A stretch of DNA of 64,000 bases from Apostichopus japonicus (lineage: Eukaryota; Echinodermata; Holothuroidea; Aspidochirotida; Stichopodidae), in contig NC_092572.1 of NCBI RefSeq assembly GCF_037975245.1, forward strand, positions 15,568,269-15,632,268. Reading direction: 5' to 3'. The translations under genes and the position numbers were made by a program. Below, one piece after another: positions 7,791-20,100 of the stretch. Each line of letters opens with the position of its first letter. Positions within the stretch are counted from its first letter, which is position 1. The notes below the pieces were generated by a model, which was not told the DNA's origin, did no database searches, and worked only from the letters and a program-made list of their open reading frames with translations.

Positions 7791-9306
7791 CTTGAAAAAC
7801 CAACGAAAAAAATGAAGGTAATGAAACAACTACTAACTGACCAGAGCTTAATCATCACCGATCAACACGAAATTATGAAAGAACAAGTAAAGTTTTATAC
7901 AAACCTCTACCAAGCCGGAGAAACCGACAACGAATCGCGGAATCAGATACTTTGTGAACTCAGAAGATTTCTCTCGCCAATGGACGATGAAGCATAAGAA
8001 GCAAATATTTCATTAGATGAGTTGAAAGCCGCTCTGTTAGCAATGGAACCGAACAAAAGTCCAGGACTAGATGGACTAACTGCTGAATTTTACAAAGTGT
8101 TTTGGCGGGATTTTATCGATATTTTTACTAGACTCATTGAGACATCATTCCATGACAACGAACTCTTTGAATCCATGAAAATAAGTATACTTACCCTTAT
8201 ACCCAAGAAAGGAGATCTTCGTAGTTTAATTAATTGGAGGCCAATAAGCCTCTTAAATGTCGATTACAAAATGATTGCCAAAGCTCTCGCCAAACGAATC
8301 ACAAGTATCAGTAAGAATATTATTTCAGAAGATCAAACGTGTTGTACTCCAGGAAGAGATATTTCTGAAAACGTGCTTACTATGCAAAATGTAATTGAGT
8401 ATGTAAATTCATATAATAAACCAGGTTTTACTCTTAAAATAGACCAATATAAAGCCTTTGACAGAGTTGACCATAACTACCTCTTCGAAGTCGCTGAAAA
8501 ATTGGGTTTTGGCCCTAAGCTCCTAAAATGGATCAAACTGTTTTATACCAATATCGAGGGCCGAATCAAGCACAATGGTTATATTTCCGATCCCTTCCCT
8601 GTCAAAAGGGGAGTTCGGCAGGGCTGCCCACTCTCAGCCATGCTCTATGTTCTCTGTGCCGAACCATTTCATGAAGCTATAATTAATTGTCCATATATTC
8701 ATGGTATTAAATTTTGTGAAGTCGAAGCCAAAATTTTTCAGCATGCGGACGACACTACCTTTTTTCGTGTCTAGTATCACAAGTATTTATTCTATTTTTA
8801 ACATCATTAAATTGTATGAACGTGCTTCTGGCTCTAGTTGTAATATTGATAAAACTGAACTACTTAGCATTGGGTGCAGCCATGTTAATCCCAGCAATTT
8901 CGACTTCCCTGTGAGGAAAGATTTCATTACAGTATTAGGTGTTGCTATTGGTAACGATAAAAAATCAATCGAAAAAGAAAATTGGGAGAATAAAGTTACC
9001 TCCTGCCGTAAATTACTAAATACCTGGAAAGGTAGAAATTTATCTTTTAAGGGTAAATCTCTCATTATAAATTCGCTCATCGTAACTCGCTTAGTATATT
9101 TGACCACTGTTTTACCAGTCCCTGATTGGGTTATCACCACATTACGTCAGAGTGTAGTCGATTTTATCTGGAGGGGTAAAAAACCTTCTATTAAGTATCT
9201 TAACTTGCTTTTACCAATCGACAGAGGGGGATTCAGTTTGAGCGACATTGAATTAACAAGCGATGCTCTTAGAATTAAATTTTGTAGTAAGATATTAAGC
9301 AATAAC
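6267..9306 (+). repeat. 1.5-kb tandem duplication inside the LINE
   Basis: 6267-7790 and 7791-9306 are homologous throughout in the same orientation. The left copy lacks the 3' part of the element and the right copy lacks the 5' part. At the junction, CAATAAT runs into CTTGAAAAACC, and AAT is shared by both parent sites, so a 3-bp microhomology junction is visible. Both copies carry the same TAA (6471-6473 and 7995-7997). A single element duplicated after acquiring that stop explains this better than two insertions. Small differences (2-bp deletion, 1-bp insertion, filler block, scattered substitutions) arose afterwards, or come from another haplotype. Confidence 0.8.
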
Positions 9307-10521
9307 ATTAACATTAAATTACAAAAATTAATGTTGTATTTTTTGAATATGTATGAAGATATGAGCCTTGGGCGTGGTATCTTTCAAATTACTCCTAACC
9401 GCAAGTCTGTACATAAGCTTAGCCCGTATTACTGTGAACCCATGTTAGCATGGGATCGGCTAATTCAAGGCCGTTTCTGGCTACCAGAGACCAGAGAAGA
9501 CATCCTCAATCAACCTATCTTTAGTAATACCCTGATTGTTGACAATGATAGTCAAACACTTTTTAATCGTCACTTCATTAAAGGTGGTATCGTTTCTGTA
9601 AGTGATCTGATGTATGAGATTATACCCACTTCTCTGCCAGCCAAGGCCGTGCATGAGTGCATTGAGCTTGCTAATCCTGATAATCCCCTTACAGTAATCG
9701 ATGTTCAGAATTATATCGATGTCATTCTCCACGCCTTCCCCTCTGACTGGTTAGGTGATATATTTTCTTCTGATGCAATTGTATCTACGCAAATTGACTA
9801 TATTCCTACTGTAAAATTTCAAAATGGCAAAAACATTATAGATGCCTCCTCAGTTTCGTGCAGAATAGCTTCACGCCTTTTGCGTGACAATCTTAACACA
9901 TCGCCCAAGGGCGAAGAATACTGGAAGCAGCATTTTCCCAGTCTTGATTTTTCTAATAGATGGAGTAACATATATCGTTCTCCAAAGTGTTTCTTTGACG
10001 CCGATATCGACTTCAAAGTATTACATAATATTCTTTACACTAACGACAAATTGTACAAGTTTGGATAAGCCGATTCTCCTTATTGCACCTTTTGCAAAAC
10101 CATGCACGAAAGTGCTATTCATCTTTTTATTGAGTGTTCTGAAGTCGAAAATTTATGGCACTTTTTGGTTAATAAGTTGAATACTTTACATCCGGTAGTT
10201 AATTTTGATGAATGGAAGGGGTTGTCCCTTCTGGGTCTTGGCCGTAAAAAAAACTGTATTGTAGGAATTTTGTGTGACTTCATCTTCAATATATATAAGT
10301 GTACAATTTGGAATTGCAGAATATCTCGCCTCAGTAATAACTATCTTTGTAATATTGAAAAAGTTTTTCACAATGTAATCAAGAAGAAAATTCGCTTACT
10401 TTTTTATGTGTACTATCACAAAAACAATACCTCACGGTTTTTTAATATATTTACACAGAACGATATTGTGCTCTCTAAGAAAGAATCGAACAGCTATACT
10501 TACCATCTGGATAGGGTTTAA
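7791..10521 (+). pseudogene. L1/Tx1-type RT and C-terminal region, second copy
   Basis: Begins at LEKPTKKMKV, meets the shared TAA at 7995-7997, and reads through KSPGLDGLTAEFYKVFW, RPISLLNVDYKMIAKALAKR, CCTPGRDISENVL, KAFDRVDHNYLF, GVRQGCPLSAMLYVL and HADDTTFF (8022-8766). One extra T in the T-run at about 8760-8766 shifts the frame. The rest continues in the neighbouring frame through LGVAIG, TWKGRNLSFKGKSLIINSLI and DFIWRGKKPSIKYLNL to a TAA at 10066-10068. Past that stop the same frame stays open to 10521 and encodes a CCHC zinc finger, C-x2-C-x8-H-x4-C, at 10084-10137, the C-terminal nucleic-acid-binding motif of L1-group LINEs. Total damage is two nonsense codons and one frameshift. It is the more complete of the two copies. 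Confidence 0.8.
10084..10137 (+). other. CCHC zinc-finger motif of LINE C-terminus
   Basis: Encodes CTFCKTMHESAIHLFIEC, with Cys codons at 10084, 10093 and 10135 and His at 10120 (C-x2-C-x8-H-x4-C). It lies 15 nt after the in-frame TAA at 10066-10068. The motif is standard at the C-terminus of L1/Tx1 reverse transcriptase proteins. Confidence 0.7.
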
Positions 10522-10778
10522 CTTGTATAGAGTAGGTGTTGACGTAATCAGGGTCTGGTACTTTGACTTTGCTTTAGACATTGTTGTCTTTGTATATAAT
10601 TTCTTATGTCTGTGGTGTTTAGTAATTTAGTTTTCTCTTAACTTAAACATGAGTAAATGTTAAGGTAATTATTATTTAATGTTCTACTTAAATAAATCAT
10701 ACTTAAGTTTTAATTCTGTAAATAATGTTGTCAATGGGTGAGCCAGTGGGCTCATCTCCCGTTAAAAGAGAAAAAAAA
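10522..10778 (+). other. LINE 3' UTR, terminal hairpin and poly(A)
   Basis: AT-rich 3' UTR with an AATAAA at about 10691. A hairpin TGAGCC-AGTG-GGCTCA spans 10739-10754, flanked by GGG and CCC that could lengthen it. It sits 16 nt before the A8 tail (10771-10778). A terminal stem-loop before the tail is typical of LINEs that recognise their own RNA. Confidence 0.65.
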
Positions 10779-13700
10779 TTGCTTGGCGCACTGTACGAGC
10801 TGATGATCGAGACTCTCTTTTGCATCCCTGGTTCGAACCCCGGTGCTGACGTCTTTTGCCGATCTTTTACAGCAAGTGCCTACACGGGGAGCTGTAAGTA
10901 TTAGTTAATCCACCTAATATCTCAGTCCATACAGTGGCGGGATGGCTCGGCGCACTGTACGAGCTGATGATGGAGACTCCTTTTGCATCCCTGGTTCGAA
11001 CCCCGGGTGATGACGTCTTTTGCCGATCTTTTACAGCAAGTGCCTACACGGGGAGCTGTAAGTATTAGTTAATCCACCTAATATCTCAGTCCATACAGTG
11101 GCGGGCGGGATGGCTCGCGCACTGTACGAGCTGATGATGGAGACTCTCTTTTGCATCCCTGGTTCGAACCCCGGGTGATGACGTCTTTTGCCGATCTTTT
11201 ACAGCAAGTGCCTGCACGGGGAGCTGTAAGTATTAGTTAATCCACCTAATATCTCAGTCCATACAGTGGCGGGATGGCTCGGCGCACTGTACGAGCTGAT
11301 GATGGAGACTCCTTTTGCATCCCTGGTTCGAACCCCGGGTGATGACGTCTTTTGCCGATCTTTTACAGCAAGTGCCTACACGGGGAGCTGTAAGTATTAG
11401 TTAATCCACCTAATATCTCAGTCCATACAGTGGCGCGATGGCTCGCGCACTGTACGAGCTGATGATCGAGACTCTCTTTTGCATCCCTGGTTCGAACCCC
11501 GGGTGATGACGTCTTTTGCCGATCTTTTACAGCAAGTGCCTGCGCGGGGAGCTGTAAGTATTAGTTAATCCACCTAATATCTCAGTCCATACAGTGGCGG
11601 GATGGCTCGGCGCACTGTACGAGCTGATGATCGAGACTCTCTTTTGCATCCCTGGTTCGAACCCCGGGTGATGACGTCTTTTGCCGATCTTTTACAGCAA
11701 GTGCCTGCGCGGGGAGCTGTAAGTATTAGTTAATCCACCTAATATCTCAGTCCATACAGTGGCGGGATGGCTCGGCGCACTGTACGAGCTGATGATCGAG
11801 ACTCTCTTTTGCATCCCTGGTTCGAACCCCGGGTGATGACGTCTTTTGCCGATCTTTTACAGCAAGTGCCTGCGCGGGGAGCTGTAAGTATTAGTTAATC
11901 CACCTAATATCTCAGTCCATACAGTGGCGGGCGGGATGGCTCGGCGCACTGTACGAGCTGATGATCGAGACTCTCTTTTGCATCCCTGGTTCGAACCCCG
12001 GGTGATGACGTCTTTTGCCAATCTTTTACAGCAAGTGCCTGCGCGGGGAGCTGTAAGTATTAGTTAATCCACCTAATATCTCAGTCCATACAGTGGCGGG
12101 CGGGATGGCTCGGCGCACTGTACGAGCTGATGATCGAGACTCTCTTTTGCATCCCTGGTTCGAACCCCGGGTGATGACGTCTTTTGCCGATCTTTTACAG
12201 CAAGTGCCTGCGCGGGGAGCTGTAAGTATTAGTTAATCCACCTAATATCTCAGTCCATACAGTGGCGGGCGGGATGGCTCGGCGCACTGTACGAGCTGAT
12301 GATCGAGACTCTCTTTTGCATCCCTGGTTCGAACCCCGGGTGATGACGTCTTTTGCCGATCTTTTACAGCAAGTGCCTGCGCGGGGAGCTGTAAGTATTA
12401 GTTAATCCACCTAATATCTCAGTCCATACAGTGGCGGGCGGGATGGCTCGGCGCACTGTACGAGCTGATGATCGAGACTCTCTTTTGCATCCCTGGTTCG
12501 AACCCCGGGTGATGACGTCTTTTGCCGATCTTTTACAGCAAGTGCCTGCGCGGGGAGCTGTAAGTATTAGTTAATCCACCTAATATCTCAGTCCATACAG
12601 TGGCGGGCGGGATGGCTCGGCGCACTGTACGAGCTGATGATCGAGACTCTCTTTTGCATCCCTGGTTCGAACCCCGGGTGATGACGTCTTTTGCCGATCT
12701 TTTACAGCAAGTGCCTGCGCGCGGAGCTGTAAGTATTAGTTAATCCACCTAATATCTCAGTCCATACAGTGGCGGGCGGGATGGCTCGGCGCACTGTACG
12801 AGCTGATGATCGAGACTCTCTTTTGCATCCCTGGTTCGAACCCCGGGTGATGACGTCTTTTGCCGATCTTTTACAGCAAGTGCCTGCGCGGGGAGCTGTA
12901 AGTATTAGTTAATCCACCTAATATCTCAGTCCATACAGTGGCGGGCGGGATGGCTCGGCGCACTGTACGAGCTGATGATCGAGACTCTCTTTTGCATCCC
13001 TGGTTCGAACCCCGGGTGATGACGTCTTTTGCCGATCTTTTACAGCAAGTGCCTGCGCTGGGAGCTGTAAGTATTAGTTAATCCACCTAATATCTCAGTC
13101 CATACAGTGGCGGGATGGCTCGGCGCACTGTACGAGCTGATGATCGAGACTCTCTTTTGCATCCCTGGTTCGAACCCCGGGTGATGACGTCTTTTGCCGA
13201 TCTTTTACAGCAAGTGCCTGCGCGGGGAGCTGTAAGTATTAGTTAATCCACCTAATATCTCAGTCCATACAGTGGCGGGATGGCTCGGCGCACTGTACGA
13301 GCTGATGATCGAGACTCACTTTTGCATCCCTGGTTCGAACCCCGGGTGATGACGTCTTTTGCCGATCTTTTACAGCAAGTGCCTGCGCGGGGAGCTGTAA
13401 GTATTAGTTAATCCACCTAATATCTCAGTCCATACAGTGGCGGGCGGGATGGCTCGGCGCACTGTACGAGCTGATGATCGAGACTCTCTTTTGCATCCCT
13501 GGTTCGAACCCCGGGTGATGACGTCTTTTGCCGATCTTTTACAGCAAGTGCCTGCGCGGGGAGCTGTAAGTATTAGTTAATCCACCTAATATCTCAGTCC
13601 ATACAGTGGCGGGATGGCTCGGCGCACTGTACGAGCTGATGATCGAGACTCTCTTTTGCATCCCTGGTTCGAACCCCGGGTGATGACGTCTTTTGCCGAT

Positions 13701-16260
13701 CTTTTACAGCAAGTGCCTGCGCGGGGAGCTGTAAGTATTAGTTAATCCACCTAATATCTCAGTCCATACAGTGGCGGGCGGGATGGCTCGGCGCACTGTA
13801 CGAGCTGATGATCGAGACTCTCTTTTGCATCCCTGGTTCGAACCCCGGGTGATGACGTCTTTTGCCGATCTTTTACAGCAAGTGCCTGCGCGGGGAGCTG
13901 TAAGTATTAGTTAATCCACCTAATATCTCAGTCCATACAGTGGCGGGCGGGATGGCTCGGCGCACTGTACGAGCTGATGATCGAGACTCTCTTTTGCATC
14001 CCTGGTTCGAACCCCGGGTGATGACGTCTTTTGCCGATCTTTTACAGCAAGTGCCTGCGCGGGGAGCTGTAAGTATTAGTTAATCCACCTAATATCTCAG
14101 TCCATACAGTGGCGGGCGGGATGGCTCGGCGCACTGTACGAGCTGATGATGGAGACTCTCTTTTGCATCCCTGGTTCGAACCCCGGGTGATGACGTCTTT
14201 TGCCGATCTTTTACAGCAAGTGCCTGCGCGGGGAGCTGTAAGTATTAGTTAATCCACCTAATATCTCAGTCCATACAGTGGCGGGCGGGATGGCTCGGCG
14301 CACTGTACGAGCTGATGATCGAGACTCTCTTTTGCATCCCTGGTTCGAACCCCGGGTGATGACGTCTTTTGCCGATCTTTTACAGCAAGTGCCTGCGCGG
14401 GGAGCTGTAAGTATTAGTTAATCCACCTAATATCTCAGTCCATACAGTGGCGGGATGGCTCGGCGCACTGTACGAGCTGATGATCGAGACTCTCTTTTGC
14501 ATCCCTGGTTCGAACCCCGGGTGATGACGTCTTTTGCCGATCTTTTACAGCAAGTGCCTGCACGGGGAGCTGTAAGTATTAGTTAATCCACCTAATATCT
14601 CAGTCCATACAGTGGCGGGATGGCTCGGCGCACTGTACGAGCTGATGATCGAGACTCTCTTTTGCATCCCTGGTTCGAACCCCGGGTGATGACGTCTTTT
14701 GCCGATCTTTTACAGCAAGTGCCTGCGCGGGGAGCTGTAAGTATTAGTTAATCCACCTAATATCTCAGTCCATACAGTGGCGGGATGGCTCGGCGCACTG
14801 TACGAGCTGATGATCGAGACTCTCTTTTGCATCCCTGGTTCGAACCCCGGGTGATGACGTCTTTTGCCGATCTTTTACAGCAAGTGCCTGCGCGGGGAGC
14901 TGTAAGTATTAGTTAATCCACCTAATATCTCAGTCCATACAGTGGCGGGATGGCTCGGCGCACTGTACGAGCTGATGATGGAGACTCTCTTTTGCATCCC
15001 TGGTTCGAACCCCGGGTGATGACGTCTTTTGCCGATCTTTTACAGCAAGTGCCTGCGCGGGGAGCTGTAAGTATTAGTTAATCCACCTAATATCTCAGTC
15101 CATACAGTGGCGGGATGGCTCGGCGCACTGTACGAGCTGATGATCGAGACTCTCTTTTGCATCCCTGGTTCGAACCCCGGGTGATGACGTCTTTTGCCGA
15201 TCTTTTACAGCAAGTGCCTGCACGGGGAGCTGTAAGTATTAGTTAATCCACCTAATATCTCAGTCCATACAGTGGCGGGATGGCTCGGCGCACTGTACGA
15301 GCTGATGATCGAGACTCTCTTTTGCATCCCTGGTTCGAACCCCGGGTGATGACGTCTTTTGCCGATCTTTTACAGCAAGTGCCTGCGCGGGGAGCTGTAA
15401 GTATTAGTTAATCCACCTAATATCTCAGTCCATACAGTGGCGGGCGGGATGGCTCGGCGCACTGTACGAGCTGATGATCGAGACTCTCTTTTGCATCCCT
15501 GGTTCGAACCCCGGGTGATGACGTCTTTTGCCGATCTTTTACAGCAAGTGCCTGCGCGGGGAGCTGTAAGTATAAGTTAATCCACCTAATGTCTCAGTCC
15601 ATACAGTGGCGGGATGGCTCGGCGCACTGTACGAGCTGATGATCGAGACTCTCTTTTGCATCCCTGGTTCGAACCCCGGGTGATGACGTCTTTTGCCGAT
15701 CTTTTACAGCAAGTGCCTGCGCGGGGAGCTGTAAGTATAAGTTAATCCACCTAATGTCTCAGTCCATACAGTGGCGGGCGGGATGGCTCGGCGCACTGTA
15801 CGAGCTGATGATCGAGACTCTCTTTTGCATCCCTGGTTCGAACCCCGGGTGATGACGTCTTTTGCCGATCTTTTACAGCAAGTGCCTGCGCGGGGAGCTG
15901 TAAGTATTAGTTAATCCACCTAATGTCTCAGTCCATACAGTGGCGGGATGGCTCGGCGCACTGTACGAGCTGATGATCGAGACTCTCTTTTGCATCCCTG
16001 GTTCGAACCCCGGGTGATGACGTCTTTTGCCGATCTTTTACAGCAAGTGCCTGCACGGGGAGCTGTAAGTATTAGTTAATCCACCTAATGTCTCAGTCCA
16101 TACAGTGGCGGGCGGGATGGCTCGGCGCACTGTACGAGCTGATGATCGAGACTCTCTTTTGCATCCCTGGTTCGAACCCCGGGTGATGACGTCTTTTGCC
16201 GATCTTTTACAGCAAGTGCCTGCACGGGGAGCTGTAAGTATTAGTTAATCCACCTTATAT
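10779..16260 (+). repeat. Array block A: mixed 165/169-bp monomers at the edge
   Basis: The left 5.5 kb of the array is the most heterogeneous part. 165- and 169-bp monomers alternate irregularly. Most monomers between about 11530 and 15960 have TGCGCGGGG where the rest of the array has TGCACGGGG. Some have GATGGAG for GATCGAG. The first monomer alone has CCGGTGCTGACG. Higher divergence at an array edge is expected where unequal exchange homogenises less. Confidence 0.8.
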
Positions 16261-17199
16261 CTCAGTCCATACAGTGGCGCGATGGCTCGGCGCACTGTAC
16301 GAGCTGATGATCGAGACTCTCTTTTGCCTCCCTGGTTCGAACCCCGAGTGATGACGTCTTTTGCCGATCTTTTACAGCAAGTGCCTGCACGGGGAGCTGT
16401 AAGTATTAGTTAATCCACCTAATATCTCAGTCCATACAGTGGCGGGATGGCTCGGCGCACTGTACGAGCTGATGATCGAGACTCTCTTTTGCATCCCTGG
16501 TTCGAACCCCGGGTGATGACGTCTTTTGCGATCTTTTTCAGCTAGTGCCTGCACGGGGAGCTGTAAGTATTAGTTAATCCACCTAATATCTCAGTCCATA
16601 CAGTGGCGGGATGGCACGGCGCACTGTACGAGCTGATGATCGAGACTCTCTTTTGCATCCCTGGTTCGAACCCCGGGTGATGACGTCTTTTGCCGATCTT
16701 TTACAGCAAGTGTCTGCACGGGGAGCTGTAAGTATTAGTTAATCCACCTAATGTCTCAGTCCATGCAGTGGCGGGATGGCTCGGCGCACTGTACGAGCTG
16801 ATGATCGAGACTCTCTTTTGCATCCCTGGTTCGAACCCCGGGTGATGACGTTTTTTGCCGATCTTTTGCAGCAAGTGCCTGCACGGGGAGCTGTAAGTAT
16901 TAGTTAATCCACCTAATATCTCAGTCCATACAGTGGCGGGATGGCTCGGCGCACTGTACGAGCTGATGATCGAGACTCTCTTTTGCATCCCTGGTTCGAA
17001 CCCCGGGTGATGACGTCTTTTGCCGATCTTTTGCAGCAAGTGCCTGCACGGGGAGCTGTAAGTATTAGTTAATCCACCTAATATCTCAGTCCATACAGTG
17101 GCGGGATGGCTCGGCGCACTGTACGAGCTGATGATCGAGACTCTCTTTTGCATCCCTGGTTCGAACCCCGGGTGATGACGTCTTTTGCCGATCTTTTAC

Positions 17200-20100
17200 A
17201 GCAAGTGCCTGCACGGGGAGCTGTAAGTATTAGTTAATCCGCCTAATATCTCAGTCCATACAGTGGCGGGATGGCTCGGCGCACTGTACGAGCTGATGAT
17301 CGAGACTCTCTTTTGCATCCCTGGTTCGAACCCCGGGTGATGACGTCTTTTGCCGATCTTTTACAGCAAGTGCCTGCACGGGGAGCTGTAAGTATTAGTT
17401 AATCCGCCTAATATCTCAGTCCATACAGTGGCGGGATGGCTCGGCGCACTGTACGAGCTGATGATCGAGACTCTCTTTTGCATCCCTGGTTCGAACCCCG
17501 GGTGATGACGTCTTTTGCCGATCTTTTACAGCAAGTGCCTGCACGGGGAGCTGTAAGTATTAGTTAATCCGCCTAATATCTCAGTCCATACAGTGGCGGG
17601 ATGGCTCGGCGCACTGTACGAGCTGATGATCGAGACTCTCTTTTGCATCCCTGGTTCGAACCCCGGGTGATGACGTCTTTTGCCGATCTTTTACAGCAAG
17701 TGCCTGCACGGGGAGCTGTAAGTATTAGTTAATCCGCCTAATATCTCAGTCCATACAGTGGCGGGATGGCTCGGCGCACTGTACGAGCTGATGATCGAGA
17801 CTCTCTTTTGCATCCCTGGTTCGAACCCCGGGTGATGACGTCTTTTGCCGATCTTTTACAGCAAGTGCCTGCACGGGGAGCTGTAAGTATTAGTTAATCC
17901 GCCTAATATCTCAGTCCATACAGTGGCGGGATGGCTCGGCGCACTGTACGAGCTGATGATCGAGACTCTCTTTTGCATCCCTGGTTCGAACCCCGGGTGA
18001 TGACGTCTTTTGCCGATCTTTTACAGCAAGTGCCTGCACGGGGAGCTGTAAGTATTAGTTAATCCGCCTAATATCTCAGTCCATACAGTGGCGGGATGGC
18101 TCGGCGCACTGTACGAGCTGATGATCGAGACTCTCTTTTGCATCCCTGGTTCGAACCCCGGGTGATGACGTCTTTTGCCGATCTTTTACAGCAAGTGCCT
18201 GCACGGGGAGCTGTAAGTATTAGTTAATCCGCCTAATATCTCAGTCCATACAGTGGCGGGATGGCTCGGCGCACTGTACGAGCTGATGATCGAGACTCTC
18301 TTTTGCATCCCTGGTTCGAACCCCGGGTGATGACGTCTTTTGCCGATCTTTTACAGCAGGTGCCTGCACGGGGAGCTGTAAGTATTAGTTAATCCGCCTA
18401 ATATCTCAGTCCATACAGTGGCGGGATGGCTCGGCGCACTGTACGAGCTGATGATCGAGACTCTCTTTTGCATCCCTGGTTCGAACCCCGGGTGATGACG
18501 TCTTTTGCCGATCTTTTACAGCAAGTGCCTGCACGGGGAGCTGTAAGTATTAGTTAATCCGCCTAATATCTCAGTCCATACATTGGCGGGATGGCTCGGC
18601 GCACTGTACGAGCTGATGATCGAGACTCTCTTTTGCATCCCTGGTTCGAACCCCGGGTGATGACGTCTTTTGCCGATCTTTTACAGCAAGTGCCTGCACG
18701 GGGAGCTGTAAGTATTAGTTAATCCGCCTAATATCTCAGTCCATACAGTGGCGGGATGGCTCGGCGCACTGTACGAGCTGATGATCGAGACTCTCTTTTG
18801 CATCCCTGGTTCGAACCCCGGGTGATGACGTCTTTTGCCGATCTTTTACAGCAAGTGCCTGCACGGGGAGCTGTAAGTATTAGTTAATCCGCCTAATATC
18901 TCAGTCCATACAGTGGCGGGATGGCTCGGCGCACTGTACGAGCTGATGATCGAGACTCTCTTTTGCATCCCTGGTTCGAACCCCGGGTGATGACGTCTTT
19001 TGCCGATCTTTTACAGCAAGTGCCTGCACGGGGAGCTGTAAGTATTAGTTAATCCGCCTAATATCTCAGTCCATACAGTGGCGGGATGGCTCGGCGCACT
19101 GTACGAGCTGATGATCGAGACTCTCTTTTGCATCCCTGGTTCGAACCCCGGGTGATGACGTCTTTTGCCGATCTTTTACAGCAAGTGCCTGCACGGGGAG
19201 CTGTAAGTATTAGTTAATCCGCCTAATATCTCAGTCCATACAGTGGCGGGATGGCTCGGCGCACTGTACGAGCTGATGATCGAGACTCTCTTTTGCATCC
19301 CTGGTTCGAACCCCGGGTGATGACGTCTTTTGCCGATCTTTTACAGCAAGTGCCTGCACGGGGAGCTGTAAGTATTAGTTAATCCGCCTAATATCTCAGT
19401 CCATACAGTGGCGGGATGGCTCGGCGCACTGTACGAGCTGATGATCGAGACTCTCTTTTGCATCCCTGGTTCGAACCCCGGGTGATGACGTCTTTTGCCG
19501 ATCTTTTACAGCAAGTGCCTGCACGGGGAGCTGTAAGTATTAGTTAATCCGCCTAATATCTCAGTCCATACAGTGGCGGGATGGCTCGGCGCACTGTACG
19601 AGCTGATGATCGAGACTCTCTTTTGCATCCCTGGTTCGAACCCCGGGTGATGACGTCTTTTGCCGATCTTTTACAGCAAGTGCCTGCACGGGGAGCTGTA
19701 AGTATTAGTTAATCCGCCTAATATCTCAGTCCATACAGTGGCGGGCGGGATGGCTCGGCGCACTGTACGAGCTGATGATCGAGACTCTCTTTTGCATCCC
19801 TGGTTCGAACCCCGGGTGATGACGTCTTTTGCCGATCTTTTACAGCAAGTGCCTGCACGGGGAGCTGTAAGTATTAGTTAATCCGCCTAATATCTCAGTC
19901 CATACAGTGGCGGGATGGCTCGGCGCACTGTACGAGCTGATGATCGAGACTCTCTTTTGCATCCCTGGTTCGAACCCCGGGTGATGACGTCTTTTGCCGA
20001 TCTTTTACAGCAAGTGCCTGCACGGGGAGCTGTAAGTATTAGTTAATCCGCCTAATATCTCAGTCCATACAGTGGCGGGATGGCTCGGCGCACTGTACGA

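Larger units (their letters stand above)
6028..10778 (+). mobile_element. L1/Tx1-type LINE, 5'-truncated, internally duplicated
   Basis: A non-LTR retrotransposon of the L1/Tx1 group. It starts inside the linker before the reverse transcriptase, so the endonuclease is lost. It contains one partial (6028-7790) and one further copy (7791 onward) of the reverse transcriptase region, a C-terminal CCHC zinc finger, a 3' UTR with a terminal hairpin, and an A8 tail at 10771-10778. The satellite array begins directly after the tail. Both reverse transcriptase copies are broken. Some Tx1-clade families insert at specific multicopy RNA genes or simple repeats, which makes the tRNA-like array at its 3' edge notable. 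Confidence 0.75.

Noticed and set aside
8787-9140. Minus-strand frames at 8787-9140, 9481-9732, 9819-10016 and 10186-10371
   Set aside because: Antisense shadows of the L1/Tx1-type coding sequence.
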